From positions 1-27,035 of the forward strand of contig CAXKVV010002030.1 in assembly GCA_964058805.1 (NCBI GenBank): DNA of 27,035 bases, written 5' to 3'. This document shows positions 10,015 to 19,736 of this stretch, piece by piece. Made by a program: the position numbers and the translations under genes. Positions within the stretch are counted from its first letter, which is position 1. Each line of letters starts with the position of its first letter. This DNA comes from Schoenoplectus triqueter. Its lineage: Eukaryota; Streptophyta; Magnoliopsida; Poales; Cyperaceae. Below the pieces are notes generated by a model. It was not told the origin of the DNA. It did not search any database and worked only from the letters and a program-made list of their open reading frames with translations.

Positions 10015-12750
10015 TCATTCCAAGGGTTTATTCATAAGAATTGTAAACGTCACCTCATTGGGCTCAAGGCCATTGGAAATCATCTCATGCAGCAATTCCA
10101 TTGCATTGTCAAGTTCACCTTTCTTGCACAACCCGTCTATAAGAGTGTTGTAAGTCACAACATCGGGATTTCGGCCTTCTGAAATCATGCTATGCATAAC
10201 CTCCTTTGCCTTCTCAACTTCACCTTTCTTGCACAGCCCATTTATAAGAGTATTGTAAGTCACTACATCAGGTTCCTCACCATTGGAAATCATGCTATCG
10301 AGCACCTCCTTGGCCTTCTCAATTTCACCTTCCTTGCACAGCCCATCTATGAGAGTGTTGTAAGTCACAACATCAGGCTCATGCCCTTTGGAAATCATTT
10401 CATGCAGATATGCTTTTGCCGACTTAATTTCACCTTTCTTGCACAATCCATTTATAAGAGTGTTGTGAGTTACTACATTGGGCTCAAGCCCTTCTGAAAC
10501 CAAGCAATTCAGCAACTCCATTGCATTCTGCATTTCACCTTTCTTGCACAGCCCATCAATAAGAGTGTTGTAAGTCACAACATCAGGCTCTTTCCCTCTG
10601 GAGATCATGTCATGCAGCAACTCCTTTGCTTTGTCAATATTACCTTGCTTGCACAATCCATCTACAAGAGCGTTGTAAGTCAGAACATCAGGTTCTTGCC
10701 CTTTAGAAATCATACTATCGAGCACCTCCTTTGCCTTCTCAATTTCACCTTTCTTGCACAACCCATGTATCAGAGAGTTGTAAGTTACCACATTGGGTTC
10801 CAGACCTTGGAGAATCATGCTATCCAGCAGCTCCTTTGCCTTCTGAATTTCACCTTTCTTGCACAACCCATTGGTGAGAGTGTTGTAAGTCTTGACATCA
10901 GGCTTGTGCCCTTTGGCAATCATGCTATCCAGTACCTCCTTTGCTTTCTCAATTTCATCATTCTTGCACAAAGCATTTATAAGGATGTTGGATGTCACAA
11001 CATCAGGCTCATGCCCTATTGAAATCATGCTATCCAGAACCTCCTTTGCCTTCTCGTTTTCACCTTTCTTGCACAACCCATCTATAAGAGTGTTGTAAGT
11101 CACAACATCGGGTTCGTACCCTCTGGAAATCATTTCATCAAGCAACTCCTTTGCCTTATCAATTTGACCTTTCTTACACAACCCATTTACAACAGTGTTG
11201 TAAGTCACGACATTGGGCTCGTGCCCTTTTGAAACCATGCTATGCAGCACCTCCTTTGCATTCTCAATTTTACCTTTCTTGCACAGCCCATCTATAAGAG
11301 TGTTGTATGTTACAACGTCAGGCTCATGCCCTTTAGAAATCATACTATCGAGCACCTCCTTTGCCTTGTCAATTTCATGTTTCTTGCACAACCCATCTAA
11401 AAGAGTATTGTAAGACACAACATCAGGCTCATGCCCTTTAGAAATCATGCTACTCAAAACCTCATTTGCTTTATCAATATTGCCCTTCTTGCACAGCCCA
11501 TCTAAAAGAGTGTTGTAAGTCACAATATCTGGCTCGCGCCCTTCAGAAAGCATATTATCCATCAACTCCTTTGCCTTCTCAATATTCCCTTTCTTGCACA
11601 GCCCATATATAAGAGTATTATAAGTGACGACATCTGGTTTGTGCCCTCTAGAAATCATGCTATCCAGCAACTCCATTGCCTTTTCAATATTATCTTTCTT
11701 GCACATCCCATCCAAAAGAGTATTATAAGTCACGATATCGATTTCGTGCCCCTTGGAATTCATTTCATGCAGAAACTCCTTTGCGTCCTCAATTTCACCT
11801 TTCTTGCACAACCCATTTATAAGAGTGTTGTAAGTCATAGTATCAGGTATGACCCCAGAAGGACACATTTGTTTATACAAATCAAACGCTTTTGTGAGTT
11901 CACCTTCCTTACATAACTCATCTATAACTGTGTTATACGTGATCACAGAGGGTTCACAGTCACCACCTTGTTTAACCATTTTAAAAAGCAGACGAAGGAC
12001 TAAGCCAGTGTTGCTTTTGGAGCAAAGCCCCTTGAGAAGAATGTTATATGAGAACACATTTGGTATGCATCCTAACTTAGGCATTTTGTAGAGCATAATG
12101 TCTGCAGCCTCGCCGATCCTATTTTCTGAACAAAGGCAGTCAAGTATTGGACTGAAAGTCACGGTCTCAGGTCTGTGACCCTTTTTGAGAAGCAGTCCAA
12201 GAAAAGAAAAGGCTAGGTCAAACCGATTCATATGGGCACAATAGTTGATCATTATCCCATAGGTATATCTATCAGGCCTGATTCCTTCAGTTTGGATTAA
12301 ACGGTTGAAGAGGGAAAAAACGGTGGGGTAAGAGTTGTGAACCAACGCGGTTAGTAGCTCATTAAAAGGAACAACTGAGTGTGGAGGAGGGTTCTGGAGA
12401 GCCAACAGATAGTGAAATCGGATAAGCAACTCTTGGGTAGAAATGGTACTAGCCTTCCTTTTTCGCCTTCTTTCCACCTTCTCTGTCTCCAGCTTCCCCT
12501 TGCTCTTGAAATGCTGTTGTTGGTGTGTCCTCCTCCGAACCTTCTCAAGACTGTTACCAAGATTGGCGCCACCGGTGCAATTAATTGAAGAGGGTGGTAG
12601 TTTTGTTCGGCTAGTGATTCTCTGAGGTTGACATTTGGATTGGGGTGCAGAATAGCAGAAAAGACAGAGGTCATGATGAGAAGACAATGGGGATTTGGAT
12701 GGGAATAGGGAAGCTGAAGGTGAAAGAGGACAGAAGGGCAGATGCATCAT
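10015..12750 (-). CDS. P-class PPR protein, RFL-like N-terminus plus highly uniform 18-motif array
   Basis: Single-exon gene of 911 residues. The start chosen is the ATG at 12750 (A at -3, followed at once by a second ATG); the frame is open seven codons further only to a GTG, which a plant nuclear gene is not expected to use. Residues 1-125 are rich in Ser, Pro and basic residues, with few acidic ones near the N-terminus, which fits an organelle-targeting presequence. Motifs 1-4 (126-268) are divergent, 35, 35, 36 and 37 residues long, and resemble restorer-of-fertility-like proteins (e.g. the GCIPNVFSYNILLKGLC block). Motifs 5-22 (269-898) are all exactly 35 residues and nearly consensus. 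A 13-residue partial motif ends the protein. No E, DYW or SMR domain is present, so sequence-specific RNA binding in mitochondria or plastids is inferred, not catalysis. Residue 5 is Asn in motifs 4-22; residue 35 is mostly Asp. Certain as a PPR gene; RFL membership is likely; the organelle is unknown. Confidence 0.96.
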   Translation of the reverse strand: MMHLPFCPLSPSASLFPSKSPLSSHHDLCLFCYSAPQSKCQPQRITSRTKLPPSSINCTGGANLGNSLEKVRRRTHQQQHFKSKGKLETEKVERRRKRKASTISTQELLIRFHYLLALQNPPPHSVVPFNELLTALVHNSYPTVFSLFNRLIQTEGIRPDRYTYGIMINYCAHMNRFDLAFSFLGLLLKKGHRPETVTFSPILDCLCSENRIGEAADIMLYKMPKLGCIPNVFSYNILLKGLCSKSNTGLVLRLLFKMVKQGGDCEPSVITYNTVIDELCKEGELTKAFDLYKQMCPSGVIPDTMTYNTLINGLCKKGEIEDAKEFLHEMNSKGHEIDIVTYNTLLDGMCKKDNIEKAMELLDSMISRGHKPDVVTYNTLIYGLCKKGNIEKAKELMDNMLSEGREPDIVTYNTLLDGLCKKGNIDKANEVLSSMISKGHEPDVVSYNTLLDGLCKKHEIDKAKEVLDSMISKGHEPDVVTYNTLIDGLCKKGKIENAKEVLHSMVSKGHEPNVVTYNTVVNGLCKKGQIDKAKELLDEMISRGYEPDVVTYNTLIDGLCKKGENEKAKEVLDSMISIGHEPDVVTSNILINALCKNDEIEKAKEVLDSMIAKGHKPDVKTYNTLTNGLCKKGEIQKAKELLDSMILQGLEPNVVTYNSLIHGLCKKGEIEKAKEVLDSMISKGQEPDVLTYNALVDGLCKQGNIDKAKELLHDMISRGKEPDVVTYNTLIDGLCKKGEMQNAMELLNCLVSEGLEPNVVTHNTLINGLCKKGEIKSAKAYLHEMISKGHEPDVVTYNTLIDGLCKEGEIEKAKEVLDSMISNGEEPDVVTYNTLINGLCKKGEVEKAKEVMHSMISEGRNPDVVTYNTLIDGLCKKGELDNAMELLHEMISNGLEPNEVTFTILMNKPLE
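10057..11946 (-). repeat. 105-bp tandem repeat, 18 units, encoding PPR motifs 5-22
   Basis: Eighteen head-to-tail units of exactly 105 bp, each encoding one 35-residue PPR motif, with no indels across 1890 bp. Units share long identical DNA runs: about 40 bp ending in the same CACCTCCTTTGCCTT string (plus strand) is found in motif 16 (from 10698) and motif 10 (from 11328), 630 bp or six units apart. Identity at synonymous positions points to recent duplication or gene conversion and not only to selection on protein. Copy number is likely to vary between individuals, and short-read assemblies could misjudge it. Confidence 0.93.
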
Positions 12751-13299
12751 TTTAGCCTTATTTGGTCTCACTCCAGGATATTTAAGCTTTTTTAACTAAC
12801 AAGATTGAGGTTTTTTTTTCTCTTTCAAGTGGCAGCACGTCTATTTTTCTATTACTACATTGAAAAGACAGTAAATCACCAATACAGTTTATGGACAACA
12901 ATGCAATTTTGGTTATTGAAATTGTAAAATCTTGTCATTCCCTAGAGGTCTAGAGGACCATGAACTTTAAAAATCAGCTAAAGAAGCAGTTTTATGCATG
13001 TAATCAAATTGAGTTAAAGCTGAAACTCCTAAAGTTTTATTAGACTGGTCTTCACACTTCAAAATATATCTGTGCTGAGTATGAACTGAAACCTGTTCAT
13101 TATCAGGCCCGGAATATGCAAACTGGCTAGACCAACTTTGCATGCTTTTGTCATTCTATACATGTCCCAATTCCAAGAAGGTAGACACACTAACAGCTAA
13201 AAATGAAAACAAAGCATGAGAAGCTCTGGGTTGTAAAGATGAATGCAGTTGAAGCACTGTAAAGTTCAGTGACTCAATCCACACGATAAAATGCAACGC

Positions 13300-13700
13300 A
13301 CCTGAAACGTCGAGGTCAGGCAAGAGCACAGATTCTTCTGGCATGCTAGAGATGGAGTGTTTCACCGTCCAAAATTGATGGGCATTTCCGCAAGCACTTT
13401 GCGTGCATGAAAGTGGTGGTTAGACTGAACTGAAAAGGAAAAGGAGGAGAGGAGGGATCGGATAGATAAATAGACAGAACGAACTGGTAGACAATTCGGT
13501 TAATTTCAATCCACAAAGAGGAAGAGGTAGAGAAGGAATCCGTCCCTACATCCATCCAAGTAAAAGACGAGATGAGATGGCGAGAAAGAGGTACCGATTT
13601 TTTCTTCCTCGGCCCGAATGGAAGGAAGAGGGATTAAGAAAATGAGAAAGAGAGGAGAATATCGAAGCCCAGTTGGGGATCTGTCATCTGGGCCGAAACC
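13300..13700 (-). promoter_or_regulatory. Putative promoter and 5' leader of the PPR gene
   Basis: On the minus strand this stretch runs from two site II-like elements (GGCCCA at 13689-13694 and TGGGCT at 13666-13671), which are common in promoters of plant organelle-protein genes, into a pyrimidine-rich leader (about 13540-13660). A possible splice donor, TTTCAG|GTGCGT, lies near 13300, and a possible acceptor, TTTTCAATGTAG, near 12850. Together they would make a 5'-UTR intron of roughly 450 bp ahead of the ATG at 12750. The motifs are visible; their link to the PPR gene and the intron are inference. It could instead be a separate transcript. Confidence 0.35.
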
Positions 13701-14646
13701 AGTCTGACCGAAAAGCATGACGTGCAAATGTGCAATTGCTCTTACTTTGAGATTCGTACCGAGTAACAGTACAGATGGAATGATGGTACTGGGGTAACTA
13801 TTCTCTGGATAGCATTTTATGTGGAAAGATTTTATTACTGTTAAATTAGAATCGATCTCTGATCGAACATATTATATCAAAAATACTCCACCTAAAAACT
13901 TTTTTTTTTTGCTTCCAAGCGATGTGGTTCCGGTGGCACTGAGTTCTTTCCTCAATATTAATGTCCGTTGAAAAAAGTGACCGAACTGCCCAGAAAATTA
14001 TATCCTACATGGTTTAGGGATAATGGTCAAATGATTAATAAGCTAAGTGTGCTTTAGGGCTATTGCGTATCAAAACATTGTTTGTGGGGGGCGGGGAGAA
14101 GGAAATATTTCTTTCGATACCAAGTCATCTTGCTTCAAGCAGGAACCATACTAAGGGTGTAAACGGGTCGGGTTGGTCGAGTTTTACATAAGTTTTCAAT
14201 CCGATAGATACTATTCAGATTATAATATTTTTAATCCATAACCAATCAATTAAAATAAAAAACCGTTAAATTCATGTTTCTTTTTGGCGGTTTGGTTTCG
14301 CGGGTTTCGTGAGTTTCACAAGTTTATGTAAATTGATAAAATTCTTCATATAAAAAATGATGACATAATTAATAACCGAAAGTAAGTTAGATACAATATT
14401 TGCATAAGCACAATACAGTGACGAGTTTATTAGAAAGTTTAAATTCAAAGTAACACGATATCGATGACAATAAGTCAATAACATCATAGTTGCTTACATA
14501 ATACATAATCTAAGAAATAAATTATTCCTAACAATATAAAAAAAACTTTATCTCAATAATTAATTATGATATCTAAATAAAACGAGAACCAAATTTTGGT
14601 CTAAAAAGTAAGAAACTCATGTTAACTTTGGTCTTCTATTGGATTT

Positions 14647-14752
14647 AGTGCACCGTTTAGATTTCAAACCTACAACAAAAGAAAAAAGAAAAAAAATTCA
14701 GTGCACCGTTTAGATTTCAAACCTACGAAAAAAAGAAAAAAGAAAAAAAAAT
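14647..14752. repeat. 53-bp tandem duplication inside the hAT element
   Basis: The 27-bp string starting AGTGCACCGTTTAGATTTCA occurs at 14647 and again at 14700, each followed by an A-rich GAAAAAAGAAAA tract. Two copies of a unit of about 53 bp; a local duplication within non-coding hAT sequence. Confidence 0.85.
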
Positions 14753-14939
14753 ATGGTGAACATACAAATGGTACAAGGCATTTGTAAATTCTTACAAAAT
14801 TGATGATGCAACTCTCTGTACAAATAAAAAGATGTTATTTATCTCTGTGATAGTAATATTTCCTACAGTACTAGCAACCATCAACTCTGAAAAAATACAA
14901 ACATGAACAGTGTAAGAATGCTTAATGAATATAATAAAA

Positions 14940-15812
14940 GAGTTAATTGCATAATATAGTATTTTTCACTTTTTTCCAATGCTTCATATGTTGCATCATC
15001 CTCCATCTCCTCTTTAACATCACTAATAATTTTACTGGATCACAATCAATTTGAAGTACACTTAAGTGCTTGCACAATTTTAGGAGAAAGAGAACTCTTA
15101 AATGGGTCTAGAATGCGGCCACCCGTGCTAAAAGCCGATTCAAATGCAACTGTTGATATTGGAATAGCCAAAATATCTCTGGCTATGGAAGAAAGAATAG
15201 GATACCTAGTAGTATTTGTCTTCCACCAAAGTAAAATATTAAAGGAACTATTATCATCATCCTCACATGGTTATACTAAGCATTTTCCGACCTTTGATTT
15301 ATTTTCCTTAGATTCTTTAGACATCATATGAAGCTTATATTGGAATTTCACAAAATCAGAATAATTTTTCTCGGCCTCCTCAATGTTACTTGAGATAGAG
15401 GCTCCTCCAATGAAACTATTAGCATCAACATCCCCACAAACACTAGTACCAGTAGTGAGTGTATCATACTGTAGACAGTACTGTTCATACAATTGATTTA
15501 AAATTCTTTGTCAAATCACTTCCCTTCTCTCTACCATACATATTTTCAAACCAAAAATTGATGTACTGCGATTTATAACGTGCATAAAAAATAACAGCAA
15601 TAAAGAGAAGCATGTTAAGCTTTGTTAGGTCATCTCAATATTTATTAGACTTGATTTTTATTTTCTCTGCCATTAACCTCAGCTCTACATTAGAAGCATT
15701 AGATGTAACATGTAAAAAATCTGAAAACATTAAGGTAGCCCTATAAAAGAGTTTCAAAAACTTAATAAAACACTTCCAATCATCTTCATCAGGTGGTAGG
15801 TCGGGTAACTCT
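14940..15812 (-). pseudogene. hAT transposase pseudogene, C-terminal half
   Basis: Reading the minus strand from about 15812 gives PPDEDDW, then a FLKLFYRATLMFS segment and NMLLFIAVIFYARYK, like the DUF4413/RNase H-like region of plant hAT transposases (RICESLEEPER type). Further on come LLWWKTNTTRYPILSSIA, RDILAIPISTVAFESAFSTG and GRILDPFKSSLSPKIVQAL, the hAT C-terminal dimerisation domain. The usual VASESAFS reads VAFESAFS. Stop codons interrupt it (for example just before the WWK block and after KCTSN), and there is a frameshift near 15495. The coding-like frame continues past the TGA at 15046 to about 14940. In a working copy this protein would cut and paste the element; here it is dead. 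Confidence 0.87.
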
Positions 15813-15830
15813 TACAGCCCTAAACCTTAC

Positions 15831-17749
15831 TGTTGTGAGTTGTCCATGAGCTCTTAACTAATGAGGGTTTCCTGATGCAATGATGCTGGATATTAGACCG
15901 AGGAAAATTCGCTTAGTTTTTTTGGTTATGTAAATAGATCGCAACTACATAATGCTCATTAATATTGTTTTTGTTCTTTGAGCCTATTAAGAGTTATGTG
16001 TGGTATTGGTGCCAATTAAAGATTTGAATTTGATAAAGTCGATGTAATAAATTAAGTAATTAATAACTTAATGTGAATCATGTGGCTTGTTTCCAAAATC
16101 CAATGTGTCCCTTTTGTCATTTTCTTTTTCATATCCTGCTCGGAAAAAATCTTGTCTTCCTTTTTTATATGTATGATCTACATATTTATATTTATACGGG
16201 GTTGTCACTGCATATCTACAATTTGAAATCTCAAAAATCCAATATGAATCCGCATGAATTAGTTTTCTCAAAAATCAGGGCTGCTCCATTCACTATTAAA
16301 TTAGTTTTGTAACATTTTATGCTTCTGAATTAGTTTTCTAGATATTGCTGATGAAATGCAATAGCAAGTTCAATCTATCATGGTTGCTCCATTCACTTTT
16401 GTAGGTTTAATTTTACAGAATTATCTAATTCTTATTTAAACATTTAGGTTTTCAAATTTCAAATTTTGGGCAACTAGTTCTGATTATTTTGTTGATTTTT
16501 TATTCATGATGTGGTTAATGAGGTAATTTATTTCTTTCCTTGAATAATACAGAGGAAAGGTTGATTTCTCCTCAAATTAATATAGGCAGACAAATATATA
16601 TATGGAAAAGAGGAAAAGGTACTAATGGTTGCATCCTCTGTATTTCTTTTGTTTCTAATACTCACACCATGTTAATTTTAATATTTGCATCTGACGACAT
16701 TGCTTTCTTCACCACATGATAGGTAGCTATATTGTTTATGTGGATGTAATAGATGTTTCAGATAATTTTCTTTGTTCAATTAGGCCCAACACCTATGTGA
16801 TCTAGAATTTACATGTGCTCAATTCTAATCATTGGTTCAACGCCAATTTTAATTTTCCTTTTTTATCAGGTATTGTAATTAAATTTCTAATATTAGTAGT
16901 TTTTAAAAATGGTGAATATTTAGAATTGGAGATAAATCTGCATTCGAGTACTCCAATCAAAAAAAAAAAATCTGCATTTGAGTACAGATATCTGTTCTAA
17001 TTTTGATACTGGTATATTGTCTATAACTGTTATTTGCTCAAATCTCTATTTATTATTGCATAAAGTTGTGGTTAACCAATTGCCTTCAGCTTCGAGTCTT
17101 GTGTTTTCATTTCAGAGATAAATTTTAATTTCTCAAATCTATATTTTTATGTAAATTGTAATTGTAGTGGATTGTTATTTGAATTTCTGAGTTCTTTGTC
17201 AACTGCATCCGTCCAACCATTGCACCCTTGACCCTCCTATGAATTAAAAAGGATTTCATAGTTGCTCACCCCCCCGGACGGTAATGTATATACTTATTTT
17301 GGCTGATTTGTCACTACTCTATAAGATGCAAATGAAAAATGATTTATTAGTCCAAATTTTGACTTATATATCACTCTTAATTACACTTGTACGTCATTAA
17401 ATTCAACTATCTAAGTATTTGATCATTTGCCCGTTTAATTAAAATATTTTTGAAGATTACAAGGTGTGAACAAATTTTACATTAAATATTTTTATTCTTC
17501 AATAATATTATAAATATTATTATGATGTATTTTTAATTTCTAACTTTTAATAATAGAAATATAGATGACTCAAAGACATAATCTTTTGAGTTGTAAGAGC
17601 TGGTCATTTTCCTTAAAAAAAAGATGAAAAAAATGTTACTGAAGAACTTGAACTTTTATTTTATTTTTGGAAACTATTTCTTATTTTATTGACAAAGTTT
17701 TTGTCAAATTGAAAAAATAATTTTTCTTGTACCTTTTTTTATTTATAAA
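15831..17749. other. Intergenic, no gene seen
   Basis: AT-rich sequence between the hAT element and the third Helitron end. Short frames (16068-16312, 16815-17000) have no recognisable domain and no splice context that I can support. Confidence 0.5.
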
Positions 17750-17837
17750 ATTTATATATTAGATGATGCATCAATTATCTTATTTTTTTTTATATAAAAA
17801 TAGAAAAGTCTGTTGCAATGTGGGCATATGCAGCTAG
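17750..17837 (+). mobile_element. Degenerate Helitron 3' terminus
   Basis: AAAAGTCTGTTGCAATGTGG followed by GCATATGCAGCTAG and T matches the Helitron end at 7255-7602 (GTCTGCTGCAACGCGCGGG, then TATATAGCTAG) apart from mostly C-to-T changes, as expected from decay of methylated cytosine. The AT-rich sequence just upstream is also similar. The 5' end was not located. Confidence 0.45.
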
Positions 17838-18667
17838 TTGTATCAGAAATATAATTGTTTACTAGAGTTTTGTAGTCATTAGTATGTTATAAATTTAGTG
17901 GTCTAATTTTATTAGTTTTTGAATATTCTAGTCATTTTTATTAAGATAAGGTAATTAATTTGCTCCAGTGTCTAATTCGTTAAAATAGGATTTATTTTTT
18001 TCAAAATATATTCTCAATCATATTGAGATGCCAATAAATTAATGCACCAGGTACACTAATATAATTTCATGGATACAAATTTCTACGAATCATGAACTAT
18101 AAGTAGAAGCGCGGAATAACCCTTGAAGTCAATAAAAAGAGTGAATAGAAACACCCAATTATATGAAGAATACTTTAAAATATTAATACTCCTTTCTATC
18201 ATGATCAAATACCTTTTTTAGTTCATTATATGAACATATTAAAAAAGGTTAAATAAAATATTAAGCTTTCTTACCTTGTTGGCAGTGTCAACTGGTAAGT
18301 GCTCCAGACCTCCCGTGGATAAGGCGTTGGATTCTTTTTTTTTTTTCTGGATTTTATGAATTCACTTAGATATTACAAGTAGGCTAATTTTGAATTTTAT
18401 ATGGATCTAATCGTTAAACTATAACTATTACAAATTTGATGAAATCTTAACAATCTTCTATTGACCACCGAATAATATTTAAATTACATAAAATTTAAAA
18501 TACTATTAGACTGTCTGATAGGTCAACATCTTAGCCCTCATAACACTGGGTGTATATCATCTGTAGTGCTGCAAAATTTACAATGAACAGTTTTTTTTTA
18601 TGAATAATATTATGAACGGTGTTTTAATTCAAAGAATCATTTATTATTCAAATCCGAACAGAACTAT
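17838..18667. other. Intergenic, weak tRNA-like patch only
   Basis: AT-rich. At 18289-18335 the string TTGGCAGTGTCAACTGGTAAG faintly resembles a Pol III A box, and GCGTTGGATTC a poor B box, followed by a run of T. This could be a decayed SINE head but is below the level needed for a call. Confidence 0.3.
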
Positions 18668-18676
18668 ATAAATTTT

Positions 18677-19062
18677 GAGAAGGGATACAATTACCACCAT
18701 TTTGGTGCCACATCGGTGCCATTAAAATTAAATATCAAATAACTATTATTTAAATTCTTAAATATCAAAACTAATTGAAGGAATATTTTATAAATATCAT
18801 TTTATATATGTAAATAAAAAATTATATTATTTCAATATCATTTATATAGGCATCAAGCGTTAATAAATTCAACGGACCAAATTGTACAGTTTAGACACGT
18901 TACTTGATGGTTATCCAAATAAAGTTATTTTTTTATATTTTTCATATACATACAATTGAGATGATATAGAATACATCTGACCGTTCACATTTTTAAATTT
19001 ATACATAAATAAATAAATAAATATCATGGACACAAAAAAAAATGATAATTGAATCCCTTCAC
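18677..19062. mobile_element. MULE-like MITE with 9-bp target duplication
   Basis: 386 bp. The left end reads GAGAAGGGATACAATTACCA and the right end, reversed, GTGAAGGGATTCAATTATCA: 17 of 20 positions agree. Both sides are flanked by the identical 9-mer ATAAATTTT (18668-18676 and 19063-19071). A 9-bp duplication with terminal repeats beginning with G suggests the Mutator superfamily. The interior is AT-rich with no coding capacity. The target 9-mer is A/T-only, so its weight is moderate; the inverted repeats carry the call. Confidence 0.75.
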
Positions 19063-19479
19063 ATAAATTTTACGGTACAACGGAGAATATGAATTCCATA
19101 ACACTGGCGGCCCAATTAAAAGGCTTGATATATTCTCCTCCGACAACCATTACTATGCTACGGTCGGGGACAAATAACGAAGACCTATATACAAAGCTCC
19201 ATGCCAAAATTGAGGGGGGAACTAAAAAATATTTTATACCCGGAATGAACAATCTTAGTAATTAGGATAGACTTTGAACATATAAAATTCTGTATTTATC
19301 ACTATCATGTGTTTATTTAGTACTGCACTTTAACCCTGAACAGAGGAACTATTATATTCTAGTACAAGTAAATTGTGAATATGTGATCCAATCACAAGGC
19401 AGTAGAGAACTTGGAACATACTAAAAGCAACAAGCAAACAATGAGTCAGCAAATGGTGAAAGGGGGAAAAAACCCATTA

Positions 19480-19736
19480 AGACTAAAATGGCCACCACAC
19501 TCGGGCTACGTATCGTCACAGAGGGGTAGCATAATTGCATAATCCACCTTCTTTACCACCTTACATGTTACATCCATAAAGAAAAAAAAAGAAATAAAAT
19601 AAACAATCTGTACAAAATACTTCCAGCCAACCCCACCGACCCCCTCCTCCGCAGCCAATCAAGCCATTCTTCTCTCCCTGTTAATGCTGAGAGAATGTTT
19701 CACACAAAGATGAACGCATTAGCTAAATTAACTACA
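19480..19736 (-). other. Putative 3' UTR of the membrane-protein gene
   Basis: Downstream of the TAG, the minus strand continues as moderately GC-rich unique sequence, including a GGAGGAGGGGGTCGG run, before AT-rich DNA resumes. No canonical AATAAA signal is evident, so the end point is only an estimate from the composition change. Confidence 0.35.

Larger units (their letters stand above)
14152..15822 (-). mobile_element. Internally deleted hAT transposon
   Basis: The left end begins TAAGGGTGTAA (14152) and the right end, reversed, reads TAGGGCTGTAA (ending 15822): 9 of 11 positions agree, in hAT style. The flanking 8-mers AACCATAC (14144-14151) and AACCTTAC (15823-15830) match at 7 of 8, as expected for an aged hAT target duplication. 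Between them lies a decayed hAT transposase on the minus strand. The right terminal repeat sits only about 10-20 bp from mid-transposase coding sequence, so the 5' half of the gene, including any BED zinc finger, has been lost. At 1.67 kb it is shorter than an autonomous hAT. Confidence 0.72.

Noticed and set aside
10192..12091. Several plus-strand frames of 60-136 codons across the PPR gene
   Set aside because: They are periodic antisense shadows of the 105-bp units and have no independent support.
12751..12771. Seven-codon N-terminal extension of the PPR frame
   Set aside because: It would start at GTG. The first ATG in frame is at 12750, in good context, and is directly followed by another ATG.
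13156..13727. Three overlapping minus-strand frames of about 70 codons
   Set aside because: No domains or homology recognised; the composition fits a leader/promoter region better than coding sequence.
18289..18335. tRNA gene or SINE head
   Set aside because: The A box is only partly matched, the B box agrees at about 7 of 11, and no cloverleaf can be drawn.
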